Position numbers and translations under genes: made by a program. A DNA stretch of 64,000 nt, from NCBI GenBank assembly GCA_030765065.1, contig CM060988.1, positions 175,873,065-175,937,064 of the forward strand, in the 5' to 3' direction. The notes beneath the pieces were generated by a model. It saw nothing but the letters and a program-made list of their open reading frames with translations, did no database searches and was not told where the DNA came from. Positions 49,543-60,974 of this stretch are shown here, in pieces. Each line of letters begins with the position of its first letter. The first letter of the stretch is position 1. This DNA comes from Deroplatys truncata. Its lineage: Eukaryota; Arthropoda; Insecta; Mantodea; Mantidae.

Positions 49543-50477
49543 CTGTATTCACTTAGGTTGATCCGCGCCAACACAAACCCACGTGACCAGTGCATCGTGG
49601 TACTACGCGGTAGCAATGCGCGCAGGAAAGTAGTCCCATGCTAATAACCTAAATTTTAGAATGAATTTATCCTTAAATTATATTTTATACAAATACCTAA
49701 GAGTTTAATTAACAAGGATTTATATTGTTAAGTAATGCAATTCGTATGAGTTACCTGATCCGAGTATGTGCAAAATATTGTTTACAGCCTGAAACTGGCA
49801 GTTTCTGATTAATATCATTGAGGACGGTGAATTTACTCTCCCGTCTATGTCCACTTACACAAAACCTAAGCCGGGCAAACCAGTGGTAAAAAAAGGTTGA
49901 ATGTTTTATATAAATCATGTGAGAAATGTCCAACACTTCCAGTGAAAGAAGTGGTGAAATTAACTTTTGAGTTCATCGGTGTTTCGAATACAAGTATAAA
50001 CAGTGCTCATAAAGAAAAATCTGAAACAGCAAAAGTGTTACACACGGGGGAAAAAAAATCGTGTTAAATACATGATGCAAGAAAACGTAACGATTTTGTG
50101 AAGAATGCCATTTGCCTAACAGTGGACAATTTGTTTTTTTTTTTTTCTTTTTAAATGAGCCGCCAACAAGTTATCGTATACCTGTTACTTTTCTTTTCTC
50201 TGTTTCTTTTAGAATTAACTATTATTATATGTGCAAACTTTTATTTTGTTGTAACTGTCAATCTTATTTCCTTTAACCCTAACAAAACATGCTAGTCACT
50301 GTTTAACTTATCGGAATAAGGGCTCTATTCTCTTTGCATTATGTGCCGCGAGTCCTCGCCATATTGTCGTGAAAATATGACAGTATTTCTAACGCGAATG
50401 GCGGAAGGATACATTGTAACAGTGCAGTGGTCACCTGAGTTTTGTTTTGGCGCGGATCAACCTAAGAGTGAATACAG
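49543..50477. mobile_element. Non-autonomous DNA transposon, possibly within another inverted repeat
   Basis: Ends ctgtattcacttaggttgat (49543) and atcaacctaagagtgaatac (to 50477) are inverted for about 45 bp. Outside it a second inverted pair, gagcaggctaaggatccgg at 49252 and its complement at 50489-50507, suggests it sits inside another element. No coding. Confidence 0.65.
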
Positions 50478-50865
50478 AATAGGTTGTACCGGATCCTTAG
50501 CCTGCTCACGAGTATACATTTTGGGTGTTTACGAAATTTTCGAGTTCGATAGCCCTGAAACGTGAAATAGGATCTACTGCATAATAGTTATAATTATGAA
50601 CAAAAGTATATAACGTATTCGCTCCCAACAATAATAATACTTCACAAATTGTCTGATGAAGGACAGGGTTGTTTTGTGGATGTTTATTGCTGTGTACATA
50701 GTTAAGTGCAGCGTTTTAGAGCAAGGATGTATAAATTAAATTGTACTTGAGAGTGAGTGGTATGGAAAAACCGGGAGAAGTTTCCCCGCTCGTGCACGTT
50801 ATACACCTACTTCTGTCGCAGTGCTACCATCTAGGGACATTAACGTTAAACCTGTAGTGATAGTA

Positions 50866-51756
50866 CAGAATGATCCGTTTGAGATGTCAGAAAAGTAAAA
50901 CGTTATACATAGAGGTTAATACACATATCTCTGAGCATTTTGCTGTAATATAAGCGAAAAGGATAGAACTTAACAAAAAGTGATGTTTCAGGCTTCATCT
51001 GCGTGGCATGGTTGCAGTATTGCGCACAGGAGACAAAATGGTAGCCATGCCACAAGAGCGCGCTCAGTGTGTCATATGGTATGTGAAATGTGTCATGGGG
51101 GTTCTCGATTCCCTGCAGTTATGCTTGTTGACTCGGCCACTCATATCAAATGTGGCCTTGTCCATGAACATCCATCGATTTAATCACTGATCGTCCTCTC
51201 ACACACGACAGCAAACTTGAGACCAGCTTCGTAATTACACTGCATTAAAATTTGCTTTCGCTGAAATGGAAACACCTTACGGTACAGTCTAGCAATTCTC
51301 TGATATGTTGCGCGTGGCACATTCTGCTCTGCTGATAAGTGGTGTAGTGATTTCCATGGACTCTTGAGTTATGGTTTGCGAATATCTTCTTTCCTGTTTC
51401 TATCATGCAGCCTTCCGCCTGTGCGAGGCAGTTTCAGACCATTCGCCAAAAATGTACCAGTTAACATTGTCTAGGTGTGGTGGGGCATACCGACAGTTGT
51501 ATTGACATCTGAAAGCTTGCTGGGTCCATGTTACACTGAAAATGTTGCATACCATACGACACACTGTTTGGTGTGACCACCATTTTGTCTCCTATGCACG
51601 ATAGCGCTGTCACGACATGCTGATGAAGTCTGAAGCATCACTCATTGTTAACTTCTATCCTTTCCACTTATTTTACAACAAAACTACTCAAAGATGTGTG
51701 CATTAACCTCTTATATATAACGTTTTACTTTCCTGACGTCTCAACGGTTCACCCTG
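50866..51756. mobile_element. mariner/IS630-type element with very long inverted repeats
   Basis: 891 bp with TA on both sides. Ends CAGAATGATCCGTTTGAGAT and, reversed, CAGGGTGAACCGTTGAGACG; similarity continues for about 190 bp and reaches the region around the transposase start (caggagacaaaatggt on one side, ataggagacaaaatggt on the other). It is a foldback derivative with two transposase 5' ends and no core. Confidence 0.75.
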
Positions 51757-51758
51757 TA

Positions 51759-52145
51759 TGTAAACACAGCGCAGGAGAAGCTTTGTGCAACGTTCCAAGT
51801 GTGCACGACCCATATGGTAATTACCGACCCTGTTGCCACATTTCATCGAGTTTAGAGGAGTAGCGCGGTAGATTTAAACGCAGTAGATTTTAAATTACCA
51901 CATATACGTTACATTTAATAACATTCAATGAAGAAAATAACCAATAAATCCGCAAGCTGTCAAAAGTAAAGGTGTTCACGTGCTTTTGTGTTCTTATAAA
52001 GCAGCCGGATTAACGGCACAGCAAATGTTTATTTCATATAAATTGTTTGCTTTAACATCTGCATATTTGCTGTAGGAAGCCTTTACTTGGTTTTTTTTAG
52101 TTTCCCATGCTATACAGAAACATATAAAATTTAATTTGAACGAAA
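51759..52145. other. Unassigned AT-rich DNA
   Basis: No coding signal or repeat recognised before the repeat A piece that follows. Confidence 0.45.
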
Positions 52146-52356
52146 AGCACTTCATATGCTGTTCTCAAACATACATTTTTATATAAAAAAAACATTGCCA
52201 ACACTTAGTTTTGAGAAAATAAATACCCAAAATGTTTATATAAAAAGAACAGGTTGGAGTGGGGGAATTTCCTGGAAAATCTTCGTGTTGCATCTTTGAA
52301 AGACGCTGCACTTAAATACGAAATGTAGTATTCATCTGGCTTCATTTTTTGTTATA

Positions 52357-54660
52357 CAGAGTGTATCTTTATTGGTGTCATATATTTGGCGGACGTGTTC
52401 CTGACATCAAAACAGTAAAAAAAGTTCATATATACACGAGTCTGAAAATCAACCGTTTCGTTGTTATAGGTCAAAGAAGATGTATTCCATGAGTGAACAG
52501 ACGGATATGCACTACACGTATGGCCGTGCAGACGGCAATGCAGCACGAGCACATGAACTTTATGCAGAAAGGTACCCTGACAGGCAGTTACCGTGTGCAA
52601 GAACATTCGCACGAATTCACCAACGCTTGAGAGAGAATGGCCCATTTGAGAGAAGTACTAGGGATTTTGGGAGACATAGAGCGGTACGAGGCATTGAGCT
52701 TGAAAAACGAGTTTTTCGTGCTGTGGCTGCAGATCCATCACAAAGCACAAGGCGTATGGTTGTAAGGGAAAGAGTTAGTCATACGACTATCTGGAGAATT
52801 CTGCATGAAAATCTTCTGTACCCATATTACCTTCAATGTGTGCAAGGATTAAATGAGGTGGACTTTGAGCCAAGAAGACGTTTCTGTCAACGCATGTTAC
52901 AGTAGTGCGCTGTGTTCATCAAATTTTGATGCAGTAATTTGTATCACAAATTACTTAAATGTAAATAATGATTGTAATATGAATATGCATTTTTATGTGA
53001 CATTGATTTGAGATGTTTATTGATTGTAATTATTGTTGAAAAGAAGTTTATACCGCCTTACTGAAACTGACAATAATAGCGTGCAATAATGCAGCGAGGG
53101 GGTGAGCTGTTTATCATTATTGGAAACGAGGAAGTTACGTAATGTTGGCGCGTTTATAATCTTCTGGAACATTTCCCTAGAGCATATGTATTCATAATTT
53201 TCATTGGATATAAAAATAGACGCTAATGTTGGCGCGTTTTATTAGCTAATTGCAGTTCAGTTATAATCTTTAGGCATATCTGGGTGAAGGAGTATAAAAA
53301 GAGTAGGTTAGAGGTAGACCCCGTCAGTTCATCTAAAATATTTGTACACTACACGTCGTCTTCAGTCCGTCAGTTCGTCGAAAATATTTTGTATGATACA
53401 CGTCGCCTTCAGTCCAGCAGAAATATTACACGTCGGCTATAGATTCACAAGTTACGCGTAGCAGAATTATGAAAAATCTAAAGTGTTGTAAAGTTAATTA
53501 TACAAAAGGTTGAAGTACGTGGATTAAAAGTGATCAGTAAGAAGTTATTATAACAGTTTCAGTTTGGCGAGTGTCAAGATCAATATGTAAATGTGATAGT
53601 GACTGTGTTTCGACAATAAAAGTGTATAATAAATTTCATCAGTGTTATCTTTGGATAAAAGATTCCTTTCCGTTTACACAACCTGTATAAAGAGAAGTGC
53701 TCGACCCAAGAAAAGATAATAGCTAGCCGGAGGACAGTAAACAAAAATTAAAGCAAATAACAGTCGCATTCTTTCAAACACTAATACTACCGCAAATTGC
53801 TAACACCAGATGGAGGTAACAAACCTAACAAATGAATCACGTCACAAGATGGCTTCAACGCGTGAAGTAAACACAAATACACAAACATTATAAAAAATAC
53901 CGTCGCAATTTCTAGCCTGTATCTTATTCACGGATGAGGCTGGTTTTACTCGCGACGGCATCTTCAATTTTCAAAACACTCATAACTGGGCATTTGAAAA
54001 TCCTAATAAAGTACGACAGGAAAACCATCAACATAGGATCTCTCACAACGTTTGGGGTGGAATCATTCATGATCACCTATTGGTCCCTACTTCTTCCCTC
54101 CGCGTCTGAATGGACAAATCTATCTCCAGTTTCTCAGAAATGAGTTGTATCACTTAAATGATAATGGGCCTCTGGACATCATCCAACGAATGTGATTTTT
54201 ACACGATGGTGCTCCAGCTCATTTCAGTATGATAGTTCGTAAGTTTTTGAATGATGGATTTCCGCAAAGATGGCTTGGTCGAGGATGACCCATTGGATGG
54301 CCTGCTCGATCGTCTGATTTGAATCCAATGGATTACTTCGTCTCGGGACATTTGAAGTCCTTGGTTTATGCGACTTCTGTACCTGATGTTGACATTTTGA
54401 GAGGACGTATCCAAACTGGATTTGTCCAAATACGAAACACACCATGACTTTTCAACAGAGTACGCCAGAGAATGGAACGCGGGCTTACTGCATGCATCGA
54501 AGCAAAAGGAAGCCACTTCGAGCAATTTTTGTAACTTTCGATTTTGTGTTGTAACTCTGAAATAAATGATTTTCAGACACATGTTCATATGAGCTTTTTT
54601 TACTGTTTTGATGTCAGGAACACGTCCTCCAAATATATGACATCAATAAAGATACACCTG
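52357..54660 (+). mobile_element. mariner/IS630-type transposon split by a solo LTR
   Basis: Ends CAGAGTGTATCTTTATTGGT and, reversed, CAGGTGTATCTTTATTGATG; TA on both sides. Plus frame 52480-52905 encodes HYTYGRADGNAARAHELYAE, PCARTFARIHQRLRENGPFE, VSHTTIWRILHENLLYPYYL and RRRFCQRMLQ. After the LTR, 53925 onward gives LIFTDEAGFTRDGIFNFQNT (first Asp) and DGAPAHF-like remnants with stops, ending near ASKQKEATSSNFCNF. About 1.3 kb without the LTR. Confidence 0.85.
52927..53907 (+). mobile_element. Solo LTR 1
   Basis: 981 bp, TG...CA ends, 4-bp duplication ATTT (52923-52926, 53908-53911), inside the IS630-type transposase. Has TATA gagtataaaaagag at about 53290, short tandem units with cgtcagttc and cacgtcg at 53320-53420, and aataaa signals near 53620. 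Clearly similar to LTR 2 (gcgagggggtgag, gacgctaatgttggcgcg, atagctagccggagga). Confidence 0.9.
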
Positions 54661-54835
54661 TATGCTTTCACTTTCACTCACTCTTCTCTCTCGTATATTC
54701 ACTTTTTTCGATTTTTAGGGGGTTCAGCGAACTTCAAAATCTGTATTTCGGGTGAAATCATGACGCCGAATTTTTTAGTGGAATATACTTTCTCTATCTA
54801 CCAATAGGTAAGCGGTAGAGAATGTAACGTTTCCC

Positions 54836-55220
54836 AGGCTAGACATGCACAACGTTATTGCGCATCCAACAAAATGACGCATATGCTTTATCATATTTTG
54901 TGCTTCATTTCCAAGATAAGCGTGCATCTGTGTACTAGAAATCCCCATTAAATGGGGGAAATGCGTTTCACGATGAAGGAAACGAAGAAGCCTGGCATAT
55001 CTGCAAAACTTACGTTTGCATTCAAGCACCGAAATTACTTTCTACAGTATATCACGAGAGCTCCAAATTCGTCTTGAAAGAACCTAGAGCGCTCTGAATG
55101 TATATTTCACGATTAAAACGATAAAAATCAAATACACGTATTCCATAAAATACATTTATAAAACAATAATTGCCAAAAATAAAAGCTTAAAGTTAATTAT
55201 TTATTATGTGTGTGCCTGTG
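54836..55220. other. Unassigned DNA
   Basis: No coding signal or repeat recognised. Confidence 0.45.
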
Positions 55221-55224
55221 TCTT

Positions 55225-56130
55225 TTTTTCTACGTATAAAAATTCAAAGTCGATATTTCACCGGAATATATGTTTTGTGGCCGCATGAAATAAAAAACAA
55301 AATCATCTTTAGAAAAAGGTCCGTGTGTCTGTCTTTGTGATTGTGTACATAACTCAAACAGCATAACTCAAAAACGAAAAGTCGGATAAATACCAAACTT
55401 GGTATTTAGATTGAGTACCTTCCAAAGATGCGACACGAAGATTTTCAAGAAAATTCCCCCACCCCAACTACCCTTTATAATACCATATAATTATGTACAT
55501 TGCAAATAAAACGTATAACTTCAATTTTCTGAAAATAGCCTGTGAAGTCCTCTTCATTCAGAAGGGATTTTGTATAGTCTTGTATAACCGGTAAATGTTA
55601 AGCGAGAGACGAAAAGTGCTACACACAAAAAATGTAGATATCTTTAAAACACACAATTTATTTGAAATAAGCTTTTTCGTGGTATAAGCCATTTCTGAGA
55701 TATCCTTATTAATGGTTCAAATTGATCATGTCTTGGTCATTCTTTACAGTCCTTTTAAGATACAGTGGTTTCTCGCGATTGCATGGAAACGTATGGAATT
55801 TTAAGGCCGCCATATAGCGTCCAGTTCTTAAACATTTGACTAATGCTGTTCTCTTTGTATCCTAGCAATATGTGTAATGGTTAGAACTTTCAAGTACTTG
55901 ATAGTCGCTATTCGTTTTTTCTCGTAGTCATCCAAAGAGCGTGGAGTTTCAAAGCCATCACATGATTCATTTTCTAAAAATCTGACTATCGCTTTAGACT
56001 ACTGTATCCTTCTTATAGCTACACCAAATGTGCAATGAAAACTTATCATCATTAACAAAAAAAATACGTTTTTGCAAGAATAGTTGGTAGATGAGTGAGT
56101 AGATAAAATCTGTGAGTGCAACACATAGGA
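55225..56130 (-). repeat. Repeat A, near full length
   Basis: From ttctacgtataaaaattcaa to aatctgtgagtgcaacacat. Clean match in the middle (aacgaaaagtcggataaata, ccaaacttggtatttagatt). Confidence 0.8.
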
Positions 56131-56224
56131 TTCTTTTTTAAAACAAATGCTGCCAACTTCAACAAGATTATGTAGACGTGTTCTTATCATTCCAATTGCT
56201 GGTTGGTACATGTGTTAGTCAACA

Positions 56225-57605
56225 TTTTAATTTCCCTATATTACTATTATTGTCTTCATCCAACGAAGTGTTAGGCCATCAGGCCTGTCACGACCTCGCT
56301 AAGAAAGTTTCCTACATCTCTTCTTGGGAATTTTTTGTTCAGGCCTCTATCAGGCTTAAGGTTCTTTTACGTGCCGTAAATCTACTTCCCTTCCGAAGGA
56401 AGCCATGCTAAGGATTTTTACGCCCAATGGGTTTGAAACCGCGACCTCGGGAACTACTGTCCATTCCAAACCAGAGTGCCTTTCACTGAAAACAAACTCT
56501 TTGTATTATCCGCGCGAAAGTAGTTCGCAATCCCCGCCACTAATGGCTGCTTCTTCCCCTCCCACGTGCTTGTTGAACACTATTTAATCTATAAAAAGGC
56601 GCCCTGTGTGAGAATCATAGTTCAAAATGCAACCTGAGGTGACAATCGATTTTATAAGTATGCGGCAAGGAACATTTTACTTACGTTAATCACAATCCTC
56701 GGGCAAAAGTGCAACACCCAAATCCGAATCCTCCGAAGATGACTCAGCTGCCATATAGGAATCAGAACTACTCTCCAAAATAATGACAAGCTTATCCACA
56801 GCACTGTCGCACTTAAAACAAGTTCCCACATTTTATCCTCTTCTATGTTCTATTATGTCTATTTATATTCACTGCTCGCTTTGGTTACACTTCTCACTGA
56901 AACGCCTGTAAAATCCGATATTAGTTTCCTAATATGCAACATATGCAAGTGTCGGGTATTTTTGTATTAGTGAGTTGAATATATGAAGTATTGTTTGTTT
57001 TTAGCCACTTTTTAACTGTTTCTCGCTTCTGTGTTTGAACAGTTTATTCGCACTACACGCACCTTCCTCTGCCATGTGAGCTCAAATACCAACTGACTAA
57101 ATCACAAGATTTGACCTGAGCTGAGCATGTGTGTGTTAGTGTATTATGAATGACTGTTCGCTTATCATACATCCGGTGTTACGCAAAGTGTTTATAGGGT
57201 ACTCAGATAGTACCTCTGGAAATTCAATGCTGCATTTCTTGTGTATGTAAGAGAGTTGCAGTTGTGCATACGGTTGGTATTAACTAGCAAGATGCCCTCG
57301 GCGTTAGCGTAATAGCAGGTGAAAATCATATTTTGTAATCTCTTAACAGCTAGTATATATCCATTACCTTTAACGATGAGTTCTTATGATAACCGCAATT
57401 AAATGTGCAGTTCTATACCTTTCCTGCTCTAATATTTCATAATACAATACATGTATTAAGGAACTATTTACGTTGGCGTAAGAGTATATTCTTGGGTTCG
57501 TGACAACCGAAGCACGTGCTTCTGTTTACATCAGAGGGAACTCTGGTTTGGAATGGACAGTAGAGGCTAGCATGGTAACCACTACACCACGGAGGACGAG
57601 CTCTT
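56225..57605 (-). mobile_element. tRNA-derived SINE (copy 2), split by a DNA transposon
   Basis: On minus: head cctccgtggtgtagtggtta (A-box) at 57600-57563, then after the insertion ttcccgaggtcgcggtttca (B-box), gggcgtaaaaatccttagca and tttacggcacgtaaaagaac. Removing 56457-57560 and one TA restores a continuous SINE matching the copy at 40.7 kb (cctctagtttcc). Confidence 0.88.
56457..57560 (-). mobile_element. DNA transposon, 1.1 kb, complete copy
   Basis: Inverted ends CTGTCCATTCCAAACCAGAG at both sides, TA duplicated (56455-56456, 57561-57562), target proved by the interrupted SINE. Near the left end the minus strand has a short frame MAAESSSEDSDLGVALLPED followed by CD and a stop at about 56748-56683, like an acidic transposase N-terminus. 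Superfamily not certain. Second copy at 24347-25164. Confidence 0.85.
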
Positions 57606-57830
57606 CTTGGGACGGCCAAGTCATCTCTTTTCTCTAGGAATGTACTACACTACAGGTTTAAGAATGCCTTCTGGGCCCATCCTATGCAGCTGTTGTCTCC
57701 AGTAATTGTTCTGGTAATGTTGTATGTATTCCACGACTGGTTGTATCTTCAGCTCTTGTAAAATAAATTCATTGGTCTTTAGATCCCATTTAGTTTAACC
57801 GACAGTCCTTCGCATCAATGGTCTCGGGGT
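57605..57830 (-). pseudogene. LINE ORF2 C-terminal fragment
   Basis: Minus frame reads KTNEFILQELKIQPVVEYIQ, HYQNNYWRQQLHRMGPEGIL and PREKRLGRPKK-like residues, the common end of insect non-LTR ORF2 proteins. One in-frame stop. It runs directly into the SINE head. Confidence 0.75.
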
Positions 57831-57879
57831 ACCGTTAATATTAGGATTAGTTGATGTAGGGGACATCTAGCATCTCGAC

Positions 57880-58135
57880 CGACCGACTGAGACGCGCAGA
57901 CTTCCCTAACGTTACAAACTTGACCACCCGGCCGGAGAGCGATTAACGGCGGTCCTCACAAGCTCCCTCCAGCGGAGACCGGGGAAAGCTCAACCCAGCA
58001 GCGGAGGTTCGAACGGCGCCATCCAACGGGGCCGAGGAGTTCCAACGCGCAAGCCTCTGTGCCATTTGTCCGCAGCCGGCCGACACTCTCCCGGAGTCAA
58101 CCTGTAACGTGAGAAAGATTAAACAAGGTGAAATG
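57880..58135. other. GC-rich island of unknown origin
   Basis: About 230 bp of roughly 60% GC in an AT-rich window, with many CpG (gaccgaccgactgagacgcg, cccggccggagagcg, gcagccggccgacactctcc). A minus-strand frame MAQRLARWNSSAPLDGAVRT runs 40 codons to a stop. No family recognised; could be a 5' end of a retroelement or a displaced CpG-rich promoter. Confidence 0.5.
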
Positions 58136-58174
58136 AGGGAGAGAGAAATTCGGGGGAAGTGACGGTCCTTCCCA

Positions 58175-58485
58175 GCATTCGCCTAGCGACCCGGGGAAAC
58201 CCATGGGTCAGGAAGGTTGGCCACGGGGATCGACCCACCTTAGTTCCCAAGTTCGCGGGTTCAAATCCGGCAGAGGGCGATGAATGTTTTTCAGTCGTAA
58301 AAATCCTTAGCATAGCTTCCTTTGGAAGAGAAATAAAGCCGGTGGTCCCGTAGTATACCTACATTTACGGCACTAAAAGAACCTCAAGCCTGATAAAGAG
58401 GCCTCTGAGCGAAATTTCCGCTCTTCCACGCCCAATATTGAATGGGGTGCTACGAATCATTGTAGTTAAAGAGCGTCCATAAATA
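58175..58485 (+). mobile_element. tRNA-derived SINE (copy 3)
   Basis: B-box gcgggttcaaatccggcaga; body aaaatccttagcatagcttc, aaagccggtggtcccg, cctgataaagaggcctctga; ends in a taaataaataaa tail. Most complete 3' end of the three. Confidence 0.85.
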
Positions 58486-58504
58486 AATAAAAAAACTCAA
58501 TTTA

Positions 58505-58690
58505 ATTTTTTTGCATGAATTTTATATCTGCAGCAGCTATTCTTCTTGTATCTCTTTTATTTAGGATTCAAACTCCATTGCCATAGTAAAGGACAGGTCT
58601 TGCTAAGGTTTTACACAGCCTCAGAAAAGTGTGCTTTTGTACTAAAGCTGGTTGAAGACACTTGATTATTTCCACTGTTTTATTTACTAT
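58505..58690 (-). pseudogene. LINE reverse transcriptase C-terminal fragment
   Basis: Minus frame gives IKCLQPALVQKHTFLRLCKT, LARPVLYYGNGV, a stop, then RDTRRIAAADIKFMQKN, matching the LYGSE..W region after the RT domain of insect LINEs. Confidence 0.7.
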
Positions 58691-58694
58691 TATA

Positions 58695-59550
58695 ATATTA
58701 CTTTATTATATTATTATTCCATTCTTTTCAGAGAATACACAACCATAAATAATAATTATTATTGTAGTTATTATTTATGGTTGCATATTTTAGTCGAACA
58801 CTGGAAAGAGTGAATCAACAGAAATATTTAGAAAAACAACAAAGTGAAATGTTGCAGAGGTAGATCCCCAACAAAACTAGTGAGGTTTTCCACCAGCCAA
58901 TGGTTACACCGGGTCTGTATCTCGTCGCGGATGAGCACCTCGCACGCAACAATGCCCTTATCCCAAATGATGAACGGCTGAGCGACCATCACAATCGATT
59001 GGAAACCAACTTAACCTTCAGCACGCGCTTGGTCTGGTTCCATAAAACATGATAAAAACAGTAACAGCTGTTCGAGTACAAAGCAGCAGAAATTTGCATG
59101 AATCCTTACAGCTGATGCATTATGTAACGTCGTGTATTGTTGCTAAAATAAATTTAAAACTCCGTGACGGCCAGTGAGCCAGTGACCTCGTCTCGCCTGT
59201 AAAGCCATGCGATGATGACCTGTTAAATTTCATAACAGCATTTGGAGCCGTTAAAAACTCGCAGAGTACCCCGTGTCAGTATGCAACGCGCATGTCTCGT
59301 ATGTACAGCTGACACTTTCCTTAAGGGGTTCAAACACTTCGCTTCCATTAACAGGGCGAGGTTAAAAAGGAAGCGAAACGTACAAGCCTGCAGTTTAAGG
59401 TGCACAAATATTGCAGTACAACTGCACCAGACATTCACGAATATCTTCGGAACAACATATACATTATAGGAGATGGCTAAACACTTACTAAAACCGTCTC
59501 CGTTACATCCCCGAGATCCCTTTTTGCTTTATTATGTACCTACAATAAGT
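58695..59550. other. Unassigned DNA with a short hairpin
   Basis: 58751-58792 is an inverted repeat (aaccataaataataat with attatttatggtt). 58860-59040 has GC-richer sequence with an open minus frame (QSIVMVAQPFIIWDKGIVAC) but no recognised domain. Nothing else seen. Confidence 0.45.
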
Positions 59551-59554
59551 AGAC

Positions 59555-59662
59555 GAAGTCTCGTATTGTATTTCACCCAAAAATTTGATACCGAGATTTC
59601 ACTGGAAATACATGATTTGAGACACTCTGAATCCACCCCCAAATGCATGTTTAGAAAAAGGT

Positions 59663-59698
<36 letters not shown>

Positions 59699-60970
59699 AG
59701 CATATCTGAAAAACGAGAAGTCTGTTAACATCAAACTTTGTATTTAAGTTCAGCGTCTTCCAAGAAACCACACGAAGATTTTCAAAAAAATTCTCCTATA
59801 CCAAAATACCCTTTAAATGGAAAATATTTCGAAAATTTTGATTTTCTCAAAAATGGCTCTAATGAGTTTAATTAAAATATAACACGTTTAAGATGTTTTC
59901 ATTGAGGCAGTATTTTATATCACAACACTGTGAATACCAGAGTGATTGTAGTGTAAATTAGCATTATTGTATGACAATGATTTGAGATGTTTGTTAATTA
60001 TAAGCATTGTTAGGAAATAAGTTTACACGGTCTCACTAAAACTGACAATAGGAGCGGATAACAATGTAGCGAGGGGGTGAGTTGTTTATTAATTAGAAGA
60101 GACAAGCAAATGACGTCAGAGTAACGCGCTTTTCTTTAGAAATGGAGGGAATATCTTCCCCAGAGCATATGTGTTCGTAACTTTGATTGGATATAAAAAT
60201 AGACGCTAATGTTGGCGCGCTTTATTAACCAATAGCAGCTCTGTTATAATGTTTAGGCATATCGGGGTGAGGGAGTATAAATGCTAAAGCCGGGGGCAGG
60301 TAACGCACAGTTTAAGAGAATCATTCACGCGTTATACGTCGCGCAGTTCAACGGAATCATCCACGGGTTACACGTCGCGCAGTTCTACAGAAACTCTCGC
60401 GTCGTAAAGTTAGTTAAACGATGTGAAATACGCGAATTAATAATGTGCGGCAAATAAGTGATTATAGTTACATTCTAAAATATAACAGTTTCAGTCGGGC
60501 GTGTATCAAGAGTAATTATGTGAAATGAATAAAGTATGACGGCAATAAAAGTGTAAAAACAAATTCTTTTATCAGAGTTATCTTTTAGTCACATCTCCTT
60601 TCCGTTTACACACCCTGTTCAAGAGATTTGCTCGACTGGGTAATAATAGCTAGCCGGAGGACAAAGAACTCAAAATTCAAAATAGTAAAACAATAACACG
60701 CGCTCAGCAAATAAGATAACACGAAAGATACCGCGACATCATAACAAATAAAATATATACCTTGAAATTTCTGGGAATAGCCCTTCAAGTCTTCTTCATT
60801 TTTTTACAGTTGGTAAAAGTAAGAGATACACAAAAAGTTACTGCATAAAAATGTAGATCTTGTTAAAGCACAACATTTATGTCCCTTTTTTGGCGTTAAC
60901 CATTTCTGAGATACTTCTTATTAGTTTGAATTTAAAAATACGTACATTTTCTCAACTGGAAAGTCGTTTT
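59555..60970 (-). repeat. Repeat A split by solo LTR 2
   Basis: Right-terminus part at 59555-59902 with (GT)n at 59664-59696, resuming at 60743 with aacaaataaaatatatacct and fading by 60970. The flanks rejoin to the normal repeat A order. Confidence 0.85.
59903..60738 (+). mobile_element. Solo LTR 2
   Basis: 836 bp, starts TGAGGCAGTATTTTATATCA and ends GCGACA; 4-bp duplication TCAT (59899-59902, 60739-60742). TATA gagtataaatgc at about 60269, repeated cacgtcgcgcagttc units at 60335-60395, aataaa near 60530. Same family as LTR 1. Confidence 0.9.
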
Positions 60971-60974
60971 TCGT

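Larger units (their letters stand above)
52150..54835 (+). repeat. Repeat A right half with nested transposon and LTR
   Basis: Repeat A at about 52150-52354 (ggtggagt-like ggaatttcctgg, gacgctgcacttaaatacga) resumes at 54663 and ends caataggtaagcggtagaga near 54830. Between them lies the IS630-type element, itself split by a solo LTR. Confidence 0.7.

Noticed and set aside
58159-58353. Small protein with AGSNPAEGDECF
   Set aside because: It is SINE sequence read through, as at 40716-40913.
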